A stretch of 64,000 nt of DNA, taken from NCBI RefSeq assembly GCF_007860095.1, contig NZ_SJPT01000001.1, forward strand, positions 262,212-326,211, in the 5' to 3' direction. Below the pieces are notes generated by a model, which ran no database searches, was not told the origin of the DNA, and worked only from the letters and a program-made list of their open reading frames with translations. Of the stretch, positions 18,062 through 27,085 are shown in pieces (position 1 is the stretch's first letter; every line of letters starts with the position of its first letter). The DNA is from Novipirellula galeiformis (GTDB lineage: Bacteria > Planctomycetota > Planctomycetia > Pirellulales > Pirellulaceae). Position numbers and translations under genes: made by a program.

Positions 18062-20002
18062 TTATGCGGCGTAGCGGTTGTGAGTGAGGTTGCGGTCAAT
18101 TCGCATCGTGCCGTGTTCAAAATTCAACAAGATGTCGGCCATGTCAAGCATCGTGGATCGATGGGTAATGAAGATGACGGTGCAGTTTTGACAGGACTCT
18201 TGCAAGGTTTGATAGATCAATTGCTCGCTCTTGGCATCCACTTGGCTCGTCGCTTCATCGAGAATTAATATCTCAGGCTTCCGCAATAAAGCTCGGGCCA
18301 GGGCAATGCGTTGGCGTTGCCCGCCGCTCAATCGCAAACCGTTGTGTCCGATCCGCGTGTCATACTGATCGGGTAGTTCCGTGGTGATGAAATGGTCTGC
18401 GTGAGCCAGTTTCGCCGCTTCGACAATCTCTTCTTGTGTGGCGTTTTCACTACCATAGGCAATGTTGTAGGCAATCGTTTCGTTGAACAATTCCGTGGTT
18501 TGCGTCACCAGGGCGATGCTGCGGCGAAGATCGTGCAACCGTAGCGATCGAACGTCGACATCGTCCAAACACACACTGCCTTGCTGGGGGTCATAGAACC
18601 GGCACAACAGACTGATCAGCGACGACTTGCCGGCGCCGTTAGGGCCGACGATTGCCACCTTGGATTGAAACGGGATGGTCAATGAAATGTTGTTGAGGAC
18701 ATTGTGGACCCCATCGTAAGCAAACGTGACTCCCTTCAATTCGATCGCCGAGTGAGGTTTCGGAATGTCTACCGGATCGGCGGGGTCGGTGATCAAGCAT
18801 TGGCGGTCAAGCATCGGGTAGAGCATGTCCGCAGCGACCACGCCCGTGTTGATGCCGTCAATGATTTGAGCCATCTTGCGAACCGGATCGGTCGCCCCGA
18901 CCAGCAATCCGAAGAAGACCAACATGGACGCCACGCTGAGCGGGCGTTCGGTTATCGGAATGCCCCAAATCATCGTCGCTTGATTCATGACAAGGTAAGA
19001 TCCCGCGATGATCGCGGTGCCCATCATGCCCAACGCGAGGACTTCGGTGACCGGACGATTTAATGCGTTTAGGAACACGATGCGGACCGAAAAACGCTGC
19101 ATATCCAGGGTCGCTTTGTCAAAGCGTTTCTGCTCGTGGGGTTCACTCGTATACGCTTGCACGGTGCGGATGTTGCCAAGGGACTCGAGCATCACGTGGT
19201 GTAGCCCCATCGATTTTTCCAGCAAGCTGTGGCAAATCTTTTTGAGGGCCCGGCTGAGCACCCAAATCAGCAACGCCACGACCGGCACAATAATCAAGCT
19301 CAGTAGCATCAGTCGCCAACAAATCAGACTTGCCCCGATCAAGCACGAGAGCAATTTCAAGGGTTCGCGAATGGCGCCTCCATAAACGCTGACGATGCCG
19401 TTGGTCAACATGTCGGTGGTGTGAGTGATGTGGGCAACGAACCCGCTGTTGCCATAACCTGCAAATCCGGCTTGGTCCATCATCAACGCTTTGGCAAAGA
19501 TTTTTTGGCGAATTTGTCGTCCAATTCTCGCCGCCACCAGAGCGACGGTGTAAGTGTTGATGAGCTGGAAAATGTGTTTCAGCACGGTGCCAATCAATAA
19601 CATCACCATCACCAGAACCACCGTCTGGAATGGGCTTGTGGGAAGATAGTCGTCAACCCAGGGTTTCAGTTTCTGGGATGAAGCAAGCGATGCCTTTTCC
19701 GTCATCAACTGCGTTTGTAACATCTCAAGTTGAAGTGCATCGCGACGCTCCAGCGGTGTTGACTTGGCTTTAATCTCCGCGACTTGTAGCTGAACGTCCG
19801 AAATTCGGCTATGCGCTGAATCGATTTCTCGGTCGATCCAATCCTGCAGTGGCTCGCCCGCGATGGTGACCTCAATGACGGGAAATAATGCGCCAATGTT
19901 GATGCCCCACAGCGCGCCGGTTCCAACGGAACACAGGGTTGCTAGAACAAGCAATGGCCAGAAGCGAAACGCGTCGCGTAGAGAACGTTGGAAATTCTTC
20001 AT
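18062..20002 (-). CDS. MsbA-like ABC exporter (fused permease and ATPase)
   Basis: About 646 residues from the ATG at 20002; an upstream ATG at 20053 is possible. The membrane domain begins with FRFWPLLVLATLCSVGTGAL and continues with hydrophobic helices to about residue 370. Between the first and second helices lies an unusual polar, heptad-like insertion (about 45-120). The nucleotide-binding domain has Walker A GPNGAGKSS near 452, LSGGQ near 558, Walker B ILILDEAT near 580 and the H-loop ITHRST. It is the type IV (lipid A/glycolipid flippase-like) exporter layout. As first gene of the operon with cupin, nucleotidyltransferase and WavE genes, it probably flips a lipid-linked glycan or lipid. 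The substrate is inferred only. Confidence 0.93.
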   Translation of the reverse strand: MKNFQRSLRDAFRFWPLLVLATLCSVGTGALWGINIGALFPVIEVTIAGEPLQDWIDREIDSAHSRISDVQLQVAEIKAKSTPLERRDALQLEMLQTQLMTEKASLASSQKLKPWVDDYLPTSPFQTVVLVMVMLLIGTVLKHIFQLINTYTVALVAARIGRQIRQKIFAKALMMDQAGFAGYGNSGFVAHITHTTDMLTNGIVSVYGGAIREPLKLLSCLIGASLICWRLMLLSLIIVPVVALLIWVLSRALKKICHSLLEKSMGLHHVMLESLGNIRTVQAYTSEPHEQKRFDKATLDMQRFSVRIVFLNALNRPVTEVLALGMMGTAIIAGSYLVMNQATMIWGIPITERPLSVASMLVFFGLLVGATDPVRKMAQIIDGINTGVVAADMLYPMLDRQCLITDPADPVDIPKPHSAIELKGVTFAYDGVHNVLNNISLTIPFQSKVAIVGPNGAGKSSLISLLCRFYDPQQGSVCLDDVDVRSLRLHDLRRSIALVTQTTELFNETIAYNIAYGSENATQEEIVEAAKLAHADHFITTELPDQYDTRIGHNGLRLSGGQRQRIALARALLRKPEILILDEATSQVDAKSEQLIYQTLQESCQNCTVIFITHRSTMLDMADILLNFEHGTMRIDRNLTHNRYAA

Positions 20003-20441
20003 CCTATAAGCCTGTTGGCGTCCGTGCCTTTTCGCGAGATTCTGTCGTTCCATCCCGCTCAACAGCCTCACTAACCGGTCAGCCTGGAAAGAAGCGTCGC
20101 GCAATGGCGTCAAGTTGCAAGCGGATTTTCCGAGGATCATGGCACAGCGGTTTCGGATTTGGCAACCCCAATCGCTTGTGGTTGCAACCGATCCGCCGCA
20201 TCCGGATAAAAACGCGTGCTTGATGTAAAAGATTATCGGGCCAACACCAACATCCTCTGTGGAGGAGGTGCAATCGCGGTTGCAGCACGAAGCGTGGATT
20301 TGCTATTCCTCGGGTTGAGGATAGGTTTGCCGCGTGGCTGCGTCATCTGGGGTACATGGTCATCTGGGGTGCATGATGTGCAGCCTATGGCAAAATGAAA
20401 CGCTGTTCGCTAGCAAAAACGAAGTGGTTTCGATATCAGCG
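20003..20441. other. Divergent intergenic region with 17-bp tandem duplication
   Basis: These 439 bp separate the divergent ABC-exporter operon and the GDPD-like gene and should hold both promoters. GTCATCTGGGGTACATG occurs at 20342-20358 and again, with one change, at 20359-20375. A GCAACC...GGTTGC inverted pair lies near 20165. No gene is supported. Confidence 0.55.
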
Positions 20442-21101
20442 ATGATGGATGTGGAATTGTTGGCCCACCGAGGCCTGTGGAACGATGCCAGTGAGAAGAA
20501 TCAACGGCGCGCTTTGCGTTGCGCGTTAGATTCAGGTTTTGGGCTGGAAACCGATCTACGAGATTTTCAAGGCCAAGTCGTAATCGCACATGATTGTCCC
20601 ATCGCCGATCACAATGAAAAAATCACGCTGGATGATTTATGCCAGCTTTATCGCAAATCCGCTTCTCATGCTTGCTTGGCATTGAATATCAAAGCGGATG
20701 GACTCGCCGACATCGTTCATTCAACGCTGTTGAAGCACAAAATTGACAATTACTTTGTCTTTGACATGTCGGTTCCCGACCTGCTCGCCCACCTTCGCCA
20801 ATCGCAACACTGCTTCACTCGTCAAAGCGAATACGAATCGGTTCCCTCGCTGCTCCAACGCTGCGAAGGCGTTTGGCTCGATGCGTTTGAGTCACGTTGG
20901 TATGGTGAAGAGGTGATCGAGGCACATCTTTGCAGCGGTAAAAGTGTTTGCATCGTTTCATCGGAGCTTCACGGGCGTTCTGCTCACGAAGTGTGGCCTC
21001 TCGTTCGGCGTGTCGCCAAACGAAATCTCCATGATGCACGATTGTTGTTGTGTACGGACAACCCTAATGAGTTTAAAGGATTCATGAATGACCAAGATTA
21101 A
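20442..21101 (+). CDS. GDPD-like phosphodiesterase domain protein
   Basis: About 219 residues starting MMDVELLAHRGLW; the open frame extends upstream but without family character. The fold is the PI-PLC/glycerophosphodiester phosphodiesterase TIM barrel: HRG at residues 8-10, LETDLRD (metal-binding Glu and Asp) and VIAHD (second catalytic His) are all present, so it is probably active. The chain is shorter than typical housekeeping GlpQ and lacks a signal peptide, so it is likely cytoplasmic. The downstream HAD gene starts 14 bp inside this gene, implying translational coupling. Short GDPD-like genes of this kind occur in surface-polysaccharide loci with nucleotidyltransferase and HAD genes. 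The substrate is unknown. Confidence 0.85.
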   Translation: MMDVELLAHRGLWNDASEKNQRRALRCALDSGFGLETDLRDFQGQVVIAHDCPIADHNEKITLDDLCQLYRKSASHACLALNIKADGLADIVHSTLLKHKIDNYFVFDMSVPDLLAHLRQSQHCFTRQSEYESVPSLLQRCEGVWLDAFESRWYGEEVIEAHLCSGKSVCIVSSELHGRSAHEVWPLVRRVAKRNLHDARLLLCTDNPNEFKGFMNDQD

Positions 21102-21738
21102 GGCAGTCATTTTCGACATGGATGGCGTTCTGGTTGACGCGAAAGAGTGGCACTTCGATGCGCTAAATCGTGCCTTGGCTCTGTTTGGATTCCACATCAG
21201 CCAATTGGAGCATGTACGAGATTATGATGGGCTTCCCACTCGGCATAAGCTTGAAATGCTGACACAGAAGCAAGGGTTACCGTCGTCGCTTCATCGGTTT
21301 ATCAACCAGATGAAGCAGACATACTTGTATGAGATTGTTGAGCAGCAATGTGTTCCTAACCCGCAGCATATCGAGACGCTTCATCGATTGCGTGAGGAAG
21401 GTTTCTCGGTTGCACTTGCATCGAATTCGATTCGTCGCAGTGTCGACCTCTTAATGGAACGCACCGACCTCGGGCAGTTTATGCAGTGTACGTTTAGCAA
21501 CGAAGATGTTGCGTTACCCAAACCGCATCCTGAGATCTACCAATTGACCATGCAGCGACTCGGGTTTCTTCCCGAAGAGTGTTTGGTCGTTGAGGATGGT
21601 TTGTACGGGATACAAGCCGCCCAGCAGGCAGGCGCCCATGTCCACCGGGTCGATACGGTTCACGACGTTCACTACGCTGGCATTTGTCAGACGATTCAAC
21701 AGCTCGAATCGCAGACGCCATTACGCCGGGCCGTTTGA
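21088..21738 (+). CDS. HAD-family phosphatase/phosphomutase-like protein
   Basis: This 216-residue protein is a class I HAD hydrolase. Motif I is FDMDGVLVD (nucleophile and acid/base aspartates), motif II is ALASNSI, and motif III/IV is KPHPEIY then VVEDGLYGIQAA. The helical cap between motifs I and II resembles the beta-phosphoglucomutase subgroup. It could remove phosphate from, or rearrange, a sugar-phosphate or another small phosphorylated compound. It overlaps the GDPD-like gene by 14 bp and lies opposite the nucleotidyltransferase operon, consistent with shared use in making an activated headgroup. The exact substrate cannot be inferred. Confidence 0.9.
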   Translation: MTKIKAVIFDMDGVLVDAKEWHFDALNRALALFGFHISQLEHVRDYDGLPTRHKLEMLTQKQGLPSSLHRFINQMKQTYLYEIVEQQCVPNPQHIETLHRLREEGFSVALASNSIRRSVDLLMERTDLGQFMQCTFSNEDVALPKPHPEIYQLTMQRLGFLPEECLVVEDGLYGIQAAQQAGAHVHRVDTVHDVHYAGICQTIQQLESQTPLRRAV

Positions 21739-21830
21739 TCGCGTCGAACGGGTTTGCGGGGTGAACGACAATACGTCCCGCTTTGGGTTTGAGTGCTCCG
21801 GTTGAAGGACTCTGTCTCGTCCCGTTTAGT

Positions 21831-21942
21831 AACCCTTCGGAATCAACTTCGTTGTTAGCGGAGCGAGTCGCCCCATTGTGTCACCAGAGGGCTGCGCCCT
21901 GCCGCTATTATTTAGCAATGCCGAAGTTGATTCCGAACGGTT
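21831..21942. repeat. MITE-like inverted-repeat element, 112 bp
   Basis: The 410-bp gap 21739-22148 contains no gene. Within it, 21831-21851 and 21922-21942 are inverted copies of each other over 21 bp with one mismatch (16 bp at 21836-21851/21922-21937 match perfectly). A smaller hairpin (AGGGCTGCGCCCT, 21888-21900) lies inside. No target-site duplication was evident. It could be a small non-autonomous element or a large terminator for the flanking convergent genes. Confidence 0.75.
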
Positions 21943-22148
21943 CCTTAGGAGGGCAGGCCAGGACCGGACATTGGCGACTGATAGCCGTTGCGAGTTGGAG
22001 ACCACCCCGGTTTATGACGTTGCGGGGGGAGGCATCTGAGGTCACGATGTGGCACCTTGCAACCCTTCACTGAATTGGTGAGGGCATGGTCAAGGGGATT
22101 GCACGCGGCGATCTTTTTCTAACTCGGATGCGGTTCGGCAGGGGGACG

Positions 22149-23204
22149 CTAGGCGGTTTGGCGAATGGTCAATTCTTGATAGCGTGTCAGTGCGGAGGTG
22201 TCGATTCCGCGGCAGAGAAAGACGACTTGGTTACGTGTCCTCAGTGTAATGCGTGGCACCGACAACTTGGCACACGCGAAGTGAACCGCTTTGGCGACCG
22301 CCTCGCACTGGGTGTCATGAAACGCCATCACAAATCGATTGGGATTCAATCGTCCCAGGATGGATTCCACGTCTTTGACGGGCTGTTCCCCGAAATGCCC
22401 GCCATCAATAAACGCAAAGTCAAATTCTCGCCCTTGCGTCAGCTCGTCCACATGAAGCGGGCTGAAACCGACTTGGTAATCAATGATGTTTGCAATCCCG
22501 AGCTGCTCGGCGCCCCATCGGGCAAACCGCAATCCTTCGGGAATGTCGCTCTCAGTGCCGTTTTTCAAAGCGGCGCGAAGTGACTCCGCGTGCTCACGAG
22601 CGCGCTCTTCGGTGTACTGGAAATCTTCCTCGGCTTCCTCGATATAGGCGTCCACGCTTAGCAACGATCCGCCTGTCGCCTGGAACGCCATGCCAAGATA
22701 AAAGCTGCTGTAGCCAAACGCTGTCGCGATCTCATATCCGCTCTTCAGTTGGTTGTCCGCGATCACCTTGTACAGCATCAACCCTTCTTCGTCAGTGAGC
22801 GAATAGGGAAACGCTTTGTTTTTAAGTTTGTGCATCCAATCGAGATCGTCGAGGGGCTGCTCATGTGGGAATAGCACTCGATCCAATTGTTCGTGAATGG
22901 GAGTCATTCGAGTGAGCACCTCGTCGGACAATCTCAGCCGCTCGGGATGGTACTTGGCAAACACCGAAGGCTTACGTGCCTCATGTTCAAGGCAATCGAG
23001 ACGTTGCATGCAGGTCTGCAACGTCGGGGCTGAGGATTGGTTTTCCACTCGATGCGACAATTGCGATACCGCTTCGCGTAATTCGGTTCGATCCGCTTCG
23101 AGGTCTCTCAGCCTCCCTTTCCATTGGCGAGATTTGCGCTGCAATGCGACTCCGACTACGACAGAAAGAATCGTGCCTGTTATTGCAAAAATGGTTGTCA
23201 GCAT
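22149..23204 (-). CDS. Membrane-anchored SAM-dependent methyltransferase
   Basis: This 351-residue protein starts with a hydrophobic helix (FAITGTILSVVVGVALQ), followed by a coiled-coil-like region (about 25-70) and a C-terminal Rossmann methyltransferase domain (about 140-330). The SAM motif is YEIATAFGYSSFYLGMAF, followed by LLSVDAYIEE (acidic residue after strand 2), and later FDFAFIDGGHFGEQPVKDV, the class I pattern of the Methyltransf_24 group that acts on sugars or small molecules. The anchor suggests action at the inner membrane face. It sits beside the surface-glycan genes, so glycan or lipid methylation is plausible but unproven. It is transcribed alone toward the HAD gene. Confidence 0.8.
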   Translation of the reverse strand: MLTTIFAITGTILSVVVGVALQRKSRQWKGRLRDLEADRTELREAVSQLSHRVENQSSAPTLQTCMQRLDCLEHEARKPSVFAKYHPERLRLSDEVLTRMTPIHEQLDRVLFPHEQPLDDLDWMHKLKNKAFPYSLTDEEGLMLYKVIADNQLKSGYEIATAFGYSSFYLGMAFQATGGSLLSVDAYIEEAEEDFQYTEERAREHAESLRAALKNGTESDIPEGLRFARWGAEQLGIANIIDYQVGFSPLHVDELTQGREFDFAFIDGGHFGEQPVKDVESILGRLNPNRFVMAFHDTQCEAVAKAVHFACAKLSVPRITLRTRNQVVFLCRGIDTSALTRYQELTIRQTA

Positions 23205-23331
23205 AGTGGGGGGGGGAATATCGAAGGGAGGAGTGGCTGCGGAATAGACGCGTTAAAGGTTTAGTGCTGAATTTGCGCCAGCGTCAAGTGAAGATAGTGG
23301 TTGGCTCGAAGGGCGCAGGCGATTCGGAAGC

Positions 23332-24777
23332 TTAGTGAGCGATCATGCAGTTGGCCAACCAGCCGCGTTTCAGTCCCGGGTCGGGGGCGATACTCGGTAA
23401 CCCGGCGTTTTCAAAAACACCGCCCGCGGCTTGGATGCCGCTGATTACGGCGCCTTCCATCGTCGCGGGCCAACCGGTGCGTGTCCAGTCGCCTGCGAGG
23501 CAAAGCCAGGGTAATTTCTCCGGGGCAGGGGAGGGTGACGGACGAAGTTGCTCGACCGTTGGCCGGACGGAGAACACCGAGTTGGGGTCGGTGACGACGC
23601 GGTGCCGCAGTAGCGTTGCGGACTTGGTCGGTGGAAACACGGCCCCTAATTCCGACAACACTTGCCGGACGATCTCATCCTTTGACGATCCGCTCATCGG
23701 ATGCGATCCGCTGATCACCACTTGGTAGTAGTGCTCCGAGCTGTTTTTCGCAGCTTGGAATTGGCCACACGGCTGGCGAAACAACCACTGCGTCAACGTG
23801 TCGACCAACACCGCGTGGGGACGCTCGGTGATGGGGCGATCGAACCACAAGTGCAGCCCGCTGATCGGGGAGGATGGAAAGTGTTCAAACGAACTCAAGC
23901 GAGGCAGGATCCGAGCGATTTCGGGATCATCAAACAGCCGTGCAACGGTGTGCCATGGGACGGCGCTGATCACGTGGTCCGCTGCGATCCGTTGTCCGTC
24001 ACTGGTGAGTACGGCTTGAAGGTTTCCCTGGTGCGTTTGGATTTTTTGGGCTGGGGTTGCACAGCGTACCTTGACCCCAAGTTGCGTGAGCACGCCCACG
24101 ACGTCACGCCCAAAGAGCGTCGAGAGCGGGCGATCGGGAACTAGCACATCCGAAGCGCCGCGTGCCGCCGCAAAGCCATCGACAAAGACCTTTCGCGCTG
24201 CCGTCATCGAGGCGTGTTGGCTGGATTCTCCTAACGCACTGGTCAAAATCACGTCCCAGAACAATCGAATCGTCTCGGCGCTTTGCCCATGGGATTGCAG
24301 CCACTCGGATGCGATCGCGTGATCGAGTTGGTGATGTGAGCTGCGAATCAGTTTCCACAGCCCGCGACGGATTTCATTTTTCTGCTTTCGATTCAAGTAA
24401 TTTAGCTTCCCAATCACGCTGGCGAGATGCAGCGGTGCGGGCAGCCATGTCGAAGGGGTGAATTTGCTGGGAGGAAAATGAGGGTGGAAGAACGTCAGTG
24501 ACTTGTAACGTCGCAGTGCATCGGTAAGCCCACATCGCGACAACAGCCCAATCAGGTTTGTGCAACAGCCCATCGCCACATGTTGGCAATAATCGAGCGT
24601 TTCGCCGCTATCGGGGTCCGTGAACGATCCCGCTCGTCCGCCAGCGACGCGTTTGGCTTCGAGCACGCTCACACGGAAGTGCTCGGGATGATGACGGACG
24701 ATGCATTCCGCGGCAGCTAAACCGGCTACCCCGCCACCGACGATCACGACATGACGCCGATCCTCACTGCCGCTCAT
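23332..24777 (-). CDS. hpnE: Hydroxysqualene dehydroxylase HpnE
   Basis: This 481-residue flavoprotein belongs to the amine oxidase/phytoene desaturase-like family. The FAD-binding motif VVIVGGGVAGLAAAE sits at residues 10-24, LEAKRVAGGRAGSF follows, and the C-terminal LCLAGDWTRTGWPATMEGAV completes the FAD site. In the HpnCDE route the enzyme reduces hydroxysqualene to squalene. The start codon overlaps the hpnD stop (ATGA), so the two genes are translationally coupled. The N-terminal Rossmann motif rather than a signal peptide indicates a cytoplasmic, membrane-associated enzyme. Gene order hpnC-hpnD-hpnE supports the name over a carotenoid desaturase. Confidence 0.93.
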   Translation of the reverse strand: MSGSEDRRHVVIVGGGVAGLAAAECIVRHHPEHFRVSVLEAKRVAGGRAGSFTDPDSGETLDYCQHVAMGCCTNLIGLLSRCGLTDALRRYKSLTFFHPHFPPSKFTPSTWLPAPLHLASVIGKLNYLNRKQKNEIRRGLWKLIRSSHHQLDHAIASEWLQSHGQSAETIRLFWDVILTSALGESSQHASMTAARKVFVDGFAAARGASDVLVPDRPLSTLFGRDVVGVLTQLGVKVRCATPAQKIQTHQGNLQAVLTSDGQRIAADHVISAVPWHTVARLFDDPEIARILPRLSSFEHFPSSPISGLHLWFDRPITERPHAVLVDTLTQWLFRQPCGQFQAAKNSSEHYYQVVISGSHPMSGSSKDEIVRQVLSELGAVFPPTKSATLLRHRVVTDPNSVFSVRPTVEQLRPSPSPAPEKLPWLCLAGDWTRTGWPATMEGAVISGIQAAGGVFENAGLPSIAPDPGLKRGWLANCMIAH

Positions 24778-25784
24778 CGATGATTCACTTCCGCTTGGGC
24801 GTTGCCACGCAGTGGAGCGGTCACTTCGAGAGGCGGGACCGGCAATCGTCGAAAACTAGGAGGCCAAAAATGTTGTGAAACCAGGCCAATTCGATCGCTC
24901 GGGGAAAGCGTGATTCGGCACACGGCAATGCGGGTCGGATCTTCCTCGATTCGCGTCAACAACCGTCGATAGGTCCGCCACATCATGCTGAAAATTGGCT
25001 GTCCGTCGGGGTGAATGCTGTCCCAAATTTTCCATCCCGAATCGAACAGACGCTTGGCACGCAGAATCTCGTCTTGGAGCAAGCAGCGAAGTCGGTTGTC
25101 CCGTCGGAGCGTTAAAATATCGTCTTCGCACAAGCCATGTTGTTCGTAATGTTGTCGCGGCAGATAGATGCGTCCCCGTTTCGCATCTTCAACCACGTCG
25201 CGGAGGACGTTGGTCAATTGGAAAGCGAGTCCACAATCGACCGCCGATTCGAGCGGCAACGGTTCCTCGAATTCCCAGATATGTAAACACGCCAAGCCGA
25301 CCGCAGAAGCAACAAGGTAGCAATAGTGTTCGAGTTGTTCGTAGGTTTCAAAGCGGGTCTTCTGTTGGTCGGCGAGCACGCCGTCAATGATTTCGAGTAG
25401 GTACCGCGACGGAATTTTGTATTGTGCCGATGTGTGTCGCAGCGCCGGCAAGATTTCTCGAGCCTGTTGATACAACTGGCTGGCCCATGCTGGCTCTTCT
25501 CCCACCGGGCCTTCGGGAAGGATGATTTTTGAATGCGAACTGTCGCTAATCAAGTTGATTGCGGTCGTTTGACGCCACCACTCTAGCCACCGGCCACGAA
25601 TCGCCGCAGGCTCATTGCAATCTCCCAAATCGTCGGTGATCCGCGCAAACGCATAGAGCGCGCACATCGCTTCGCGTTTGGGCCGCGGAAGCAACCAAAA
25701 CGAACGATAAAAGTTGCTTCCACTTCGTCGCGACAAACGACGAGCAAAGTGATAGCTAGTGGCAACGGGGATTTCCTCGGGCAT
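24774..25784 (-). CDS. hpnD: Presqualene diphosphate synthase HpnD
   Basis: About 336 residues, start chosen at MPEEIP (25784) because the family begins here; the frame is open to 25877. It is a trans-isoprenyl diphosphate synthase of the squalene/phytoene synthase family, with both aspartate-rich metal sites: ITDDLGD and, later, NVLRDVVEDAKRGRIYLP. HpnD joins two farnesyl diphosphates head to head to give presqualene diphosphate. It lies between hpnC and hpnE; the hpnE start overlaps its stop. The assignment of HpnD versus HpnC rests on order and on the better-conserved DxxxD sites, so the two names could be swapped. A phytoene synthase function is less likely in this context. Confidence 0.88.
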   Translation of the reverse strand: MPEEIPVATSYHFARRLSRRSGSNFYRSFWLLPRPKREAMCALYAFARITDDLGDCNEPAAIRGRWLEWWRQTTAINLISDSSHSKIILPEGPVGEEPAWASQLYQQAREILPALRHTSAQYKIPSRYLLEIIDGVLADQQKTRFETYEQLEHYCYLVASAVGLACLHIWEFEEPLPLESAVDCGLAFQLTNVLRDVVEDAKRGRIYLPRQHYEQHGLCEDDILTLRRDNRLRCLLQDEILRAKRLFDSGWKIWDSIHPDGQPIFSMMWRTYRRLLTRIEEDPTRIAVCRITLSPSDRIGLVSQHFWPPSFRRLPVPPLEVTAPLRGNAQAEVNHR

Positions 25785-25955
25785 ACGATGATGATACTCA
25801 GGTGCCAAGTGGAGTTGGAGGCCCCCCCATTCTAGAGCATGGAGGTCGATCGCGTTGCCGCGATCGCAGAGAAGCACATCGACCGGAATCGTTTCAGTGT
25901 AGGCGAACGTTCCATGGCTACGGCCGCTTACAGCGGATCATTCCTGGCCCGATGT

Positions 25956-26825
25956 TTAACGCCTCGCGATCAGGGATCGCAGGACCAAGCGAGCCTGAGT
26001 CGTCTTGCTGACCTTGGGGCGTTTTCGCATCACATCGAAATCAATCGCCCGGATGGCGTCGAGCGTTGCTAGGCCTCCGCCGGCAAACAACCGCAGACTT
26101 CGTCCAAGCCAATGCGGGACTCGGTCGCACAGCGGCATCCCGCGATGGAAAAAGGCCTCGGTTTGGTTGCATTGATGCTGGATCAGTCGTTTGAGTGCCT
26201 TGTCGGTCGACCGGTTGCTCGCCATGGAATCGAATTGCGACTCGGAAATGCCAAAGGAACGCAATTCGGATTGAGGGATATAAATTCGCCCGATCGCATA
26301 ATCTCGCGCCACGTCTTGCCAAAAATTGGCCAATTGAAGTCCCGTGCAAATTTGATCCGACAATGCTAAATCGGTCTCGTTGTCGTCCGCTTCCGCCATT
26401 CTCAGCACGATCCGGCCGACCGGATTGGCGCTGCGGCGACAGTAGTTATTCAGTTCGTCAACCGTTTCGTAGCGAGTTTGATGTTGGTCTTGGCGGAAGG
26501 CGTCCAATAAATCGTCAAACGGGGTTTGGTCCAGACGAAACGGGGGGATCGTTTTAGCCAGTGCAAGGAAGATTCCGTCTGCCGGGTGCCCCTGGAACGT
26601 GGCGTCGAGCGAAGCTTGGAATTCGGAAAGGGCACGCAGGGCTGCCTCGGGCGTCGCCGATTCATCGGCCAAATCGTCCGCCGTGCGGCAAAATGCATAG
26701 ATGTTATAGAATGGCTGCCGCAATCGGTGGGGCAACAGCACGCTGGCGACCAGGAAATTTTCGTAATGCGAACGGGCAAGCCGTCGGCACTCTCGCTCGG
26801 CTTGTCGGACAGGGTCGCCTTTCAT
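25956..26825 (-). CDS. hpnC: Hydroxysqualene synthase HpnC
   Basis: About 289 residues from ATG 26825. It is a second squalene/phytoene synthase-family protein: CRTADDLADE is the first aspartate-rich site and NFWQDVARDYAIGRIYIPQ the second. In the three-enzyme route HpnC turns presqualene diphosphate into hydroxysqualene, with water as acceptor, and HpnE then makes squalene. It is the first gene of hpnC-hpnD-hpnE, and its promoter shares a 260-bp gap with divergent ispH. No Shine-Dalgarno is evident. In planctomycetes squalene feeds hopanoids and sterols; no cyclase is present in this window. Confidence 0.9.
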   Translation of the reverse strand: MKGDPVRQAERECRRLARSHYENFLVASVLLPHRLRQPFYNIYAFCRTADDLADESATPEAALRALSEFQASLDATFQGHPADGIFLALAKTIPPFRLDQTPFDDLLDAFRQDQHQTRYETVDELNNYCRRSANPVGRIVLRMAEADDNETDLALSDQICTGLQLANFWQDVARDYAIGRIYIPQSELRSFGISESQFDSMASNRSTDKALKRLIQHQCNQTEAFFHRGMPLCDRVPHWLGRSLRLFAGGGLATLDAIRAIDFDVMRKRPKVSKTTQARLVLRSLIARR

Positions 26826-27085
26826 TGTCGGTGTATCGCGATTTTTTTGGGGGCGTCCATCGAGGAAAACCGGAGGCAATGATGCGTTGGGTCAAGGCCG
26901 GCGACACGTTGGGGCAAGCCCGGCGAGGAAGGGAAGCGTGCATGCATCTAGGGAGATAGCAAAGTGATTTCTGCCCTTCCCAAACGCGAATTGTAGAGGG
27001 GCTTTCCAGATGCTGCCATGATGCGACAATTGACAGCGGGAGTTCACCCCCGAAGTCTCCACTTTCCTCACGTTATTGGCATCCC

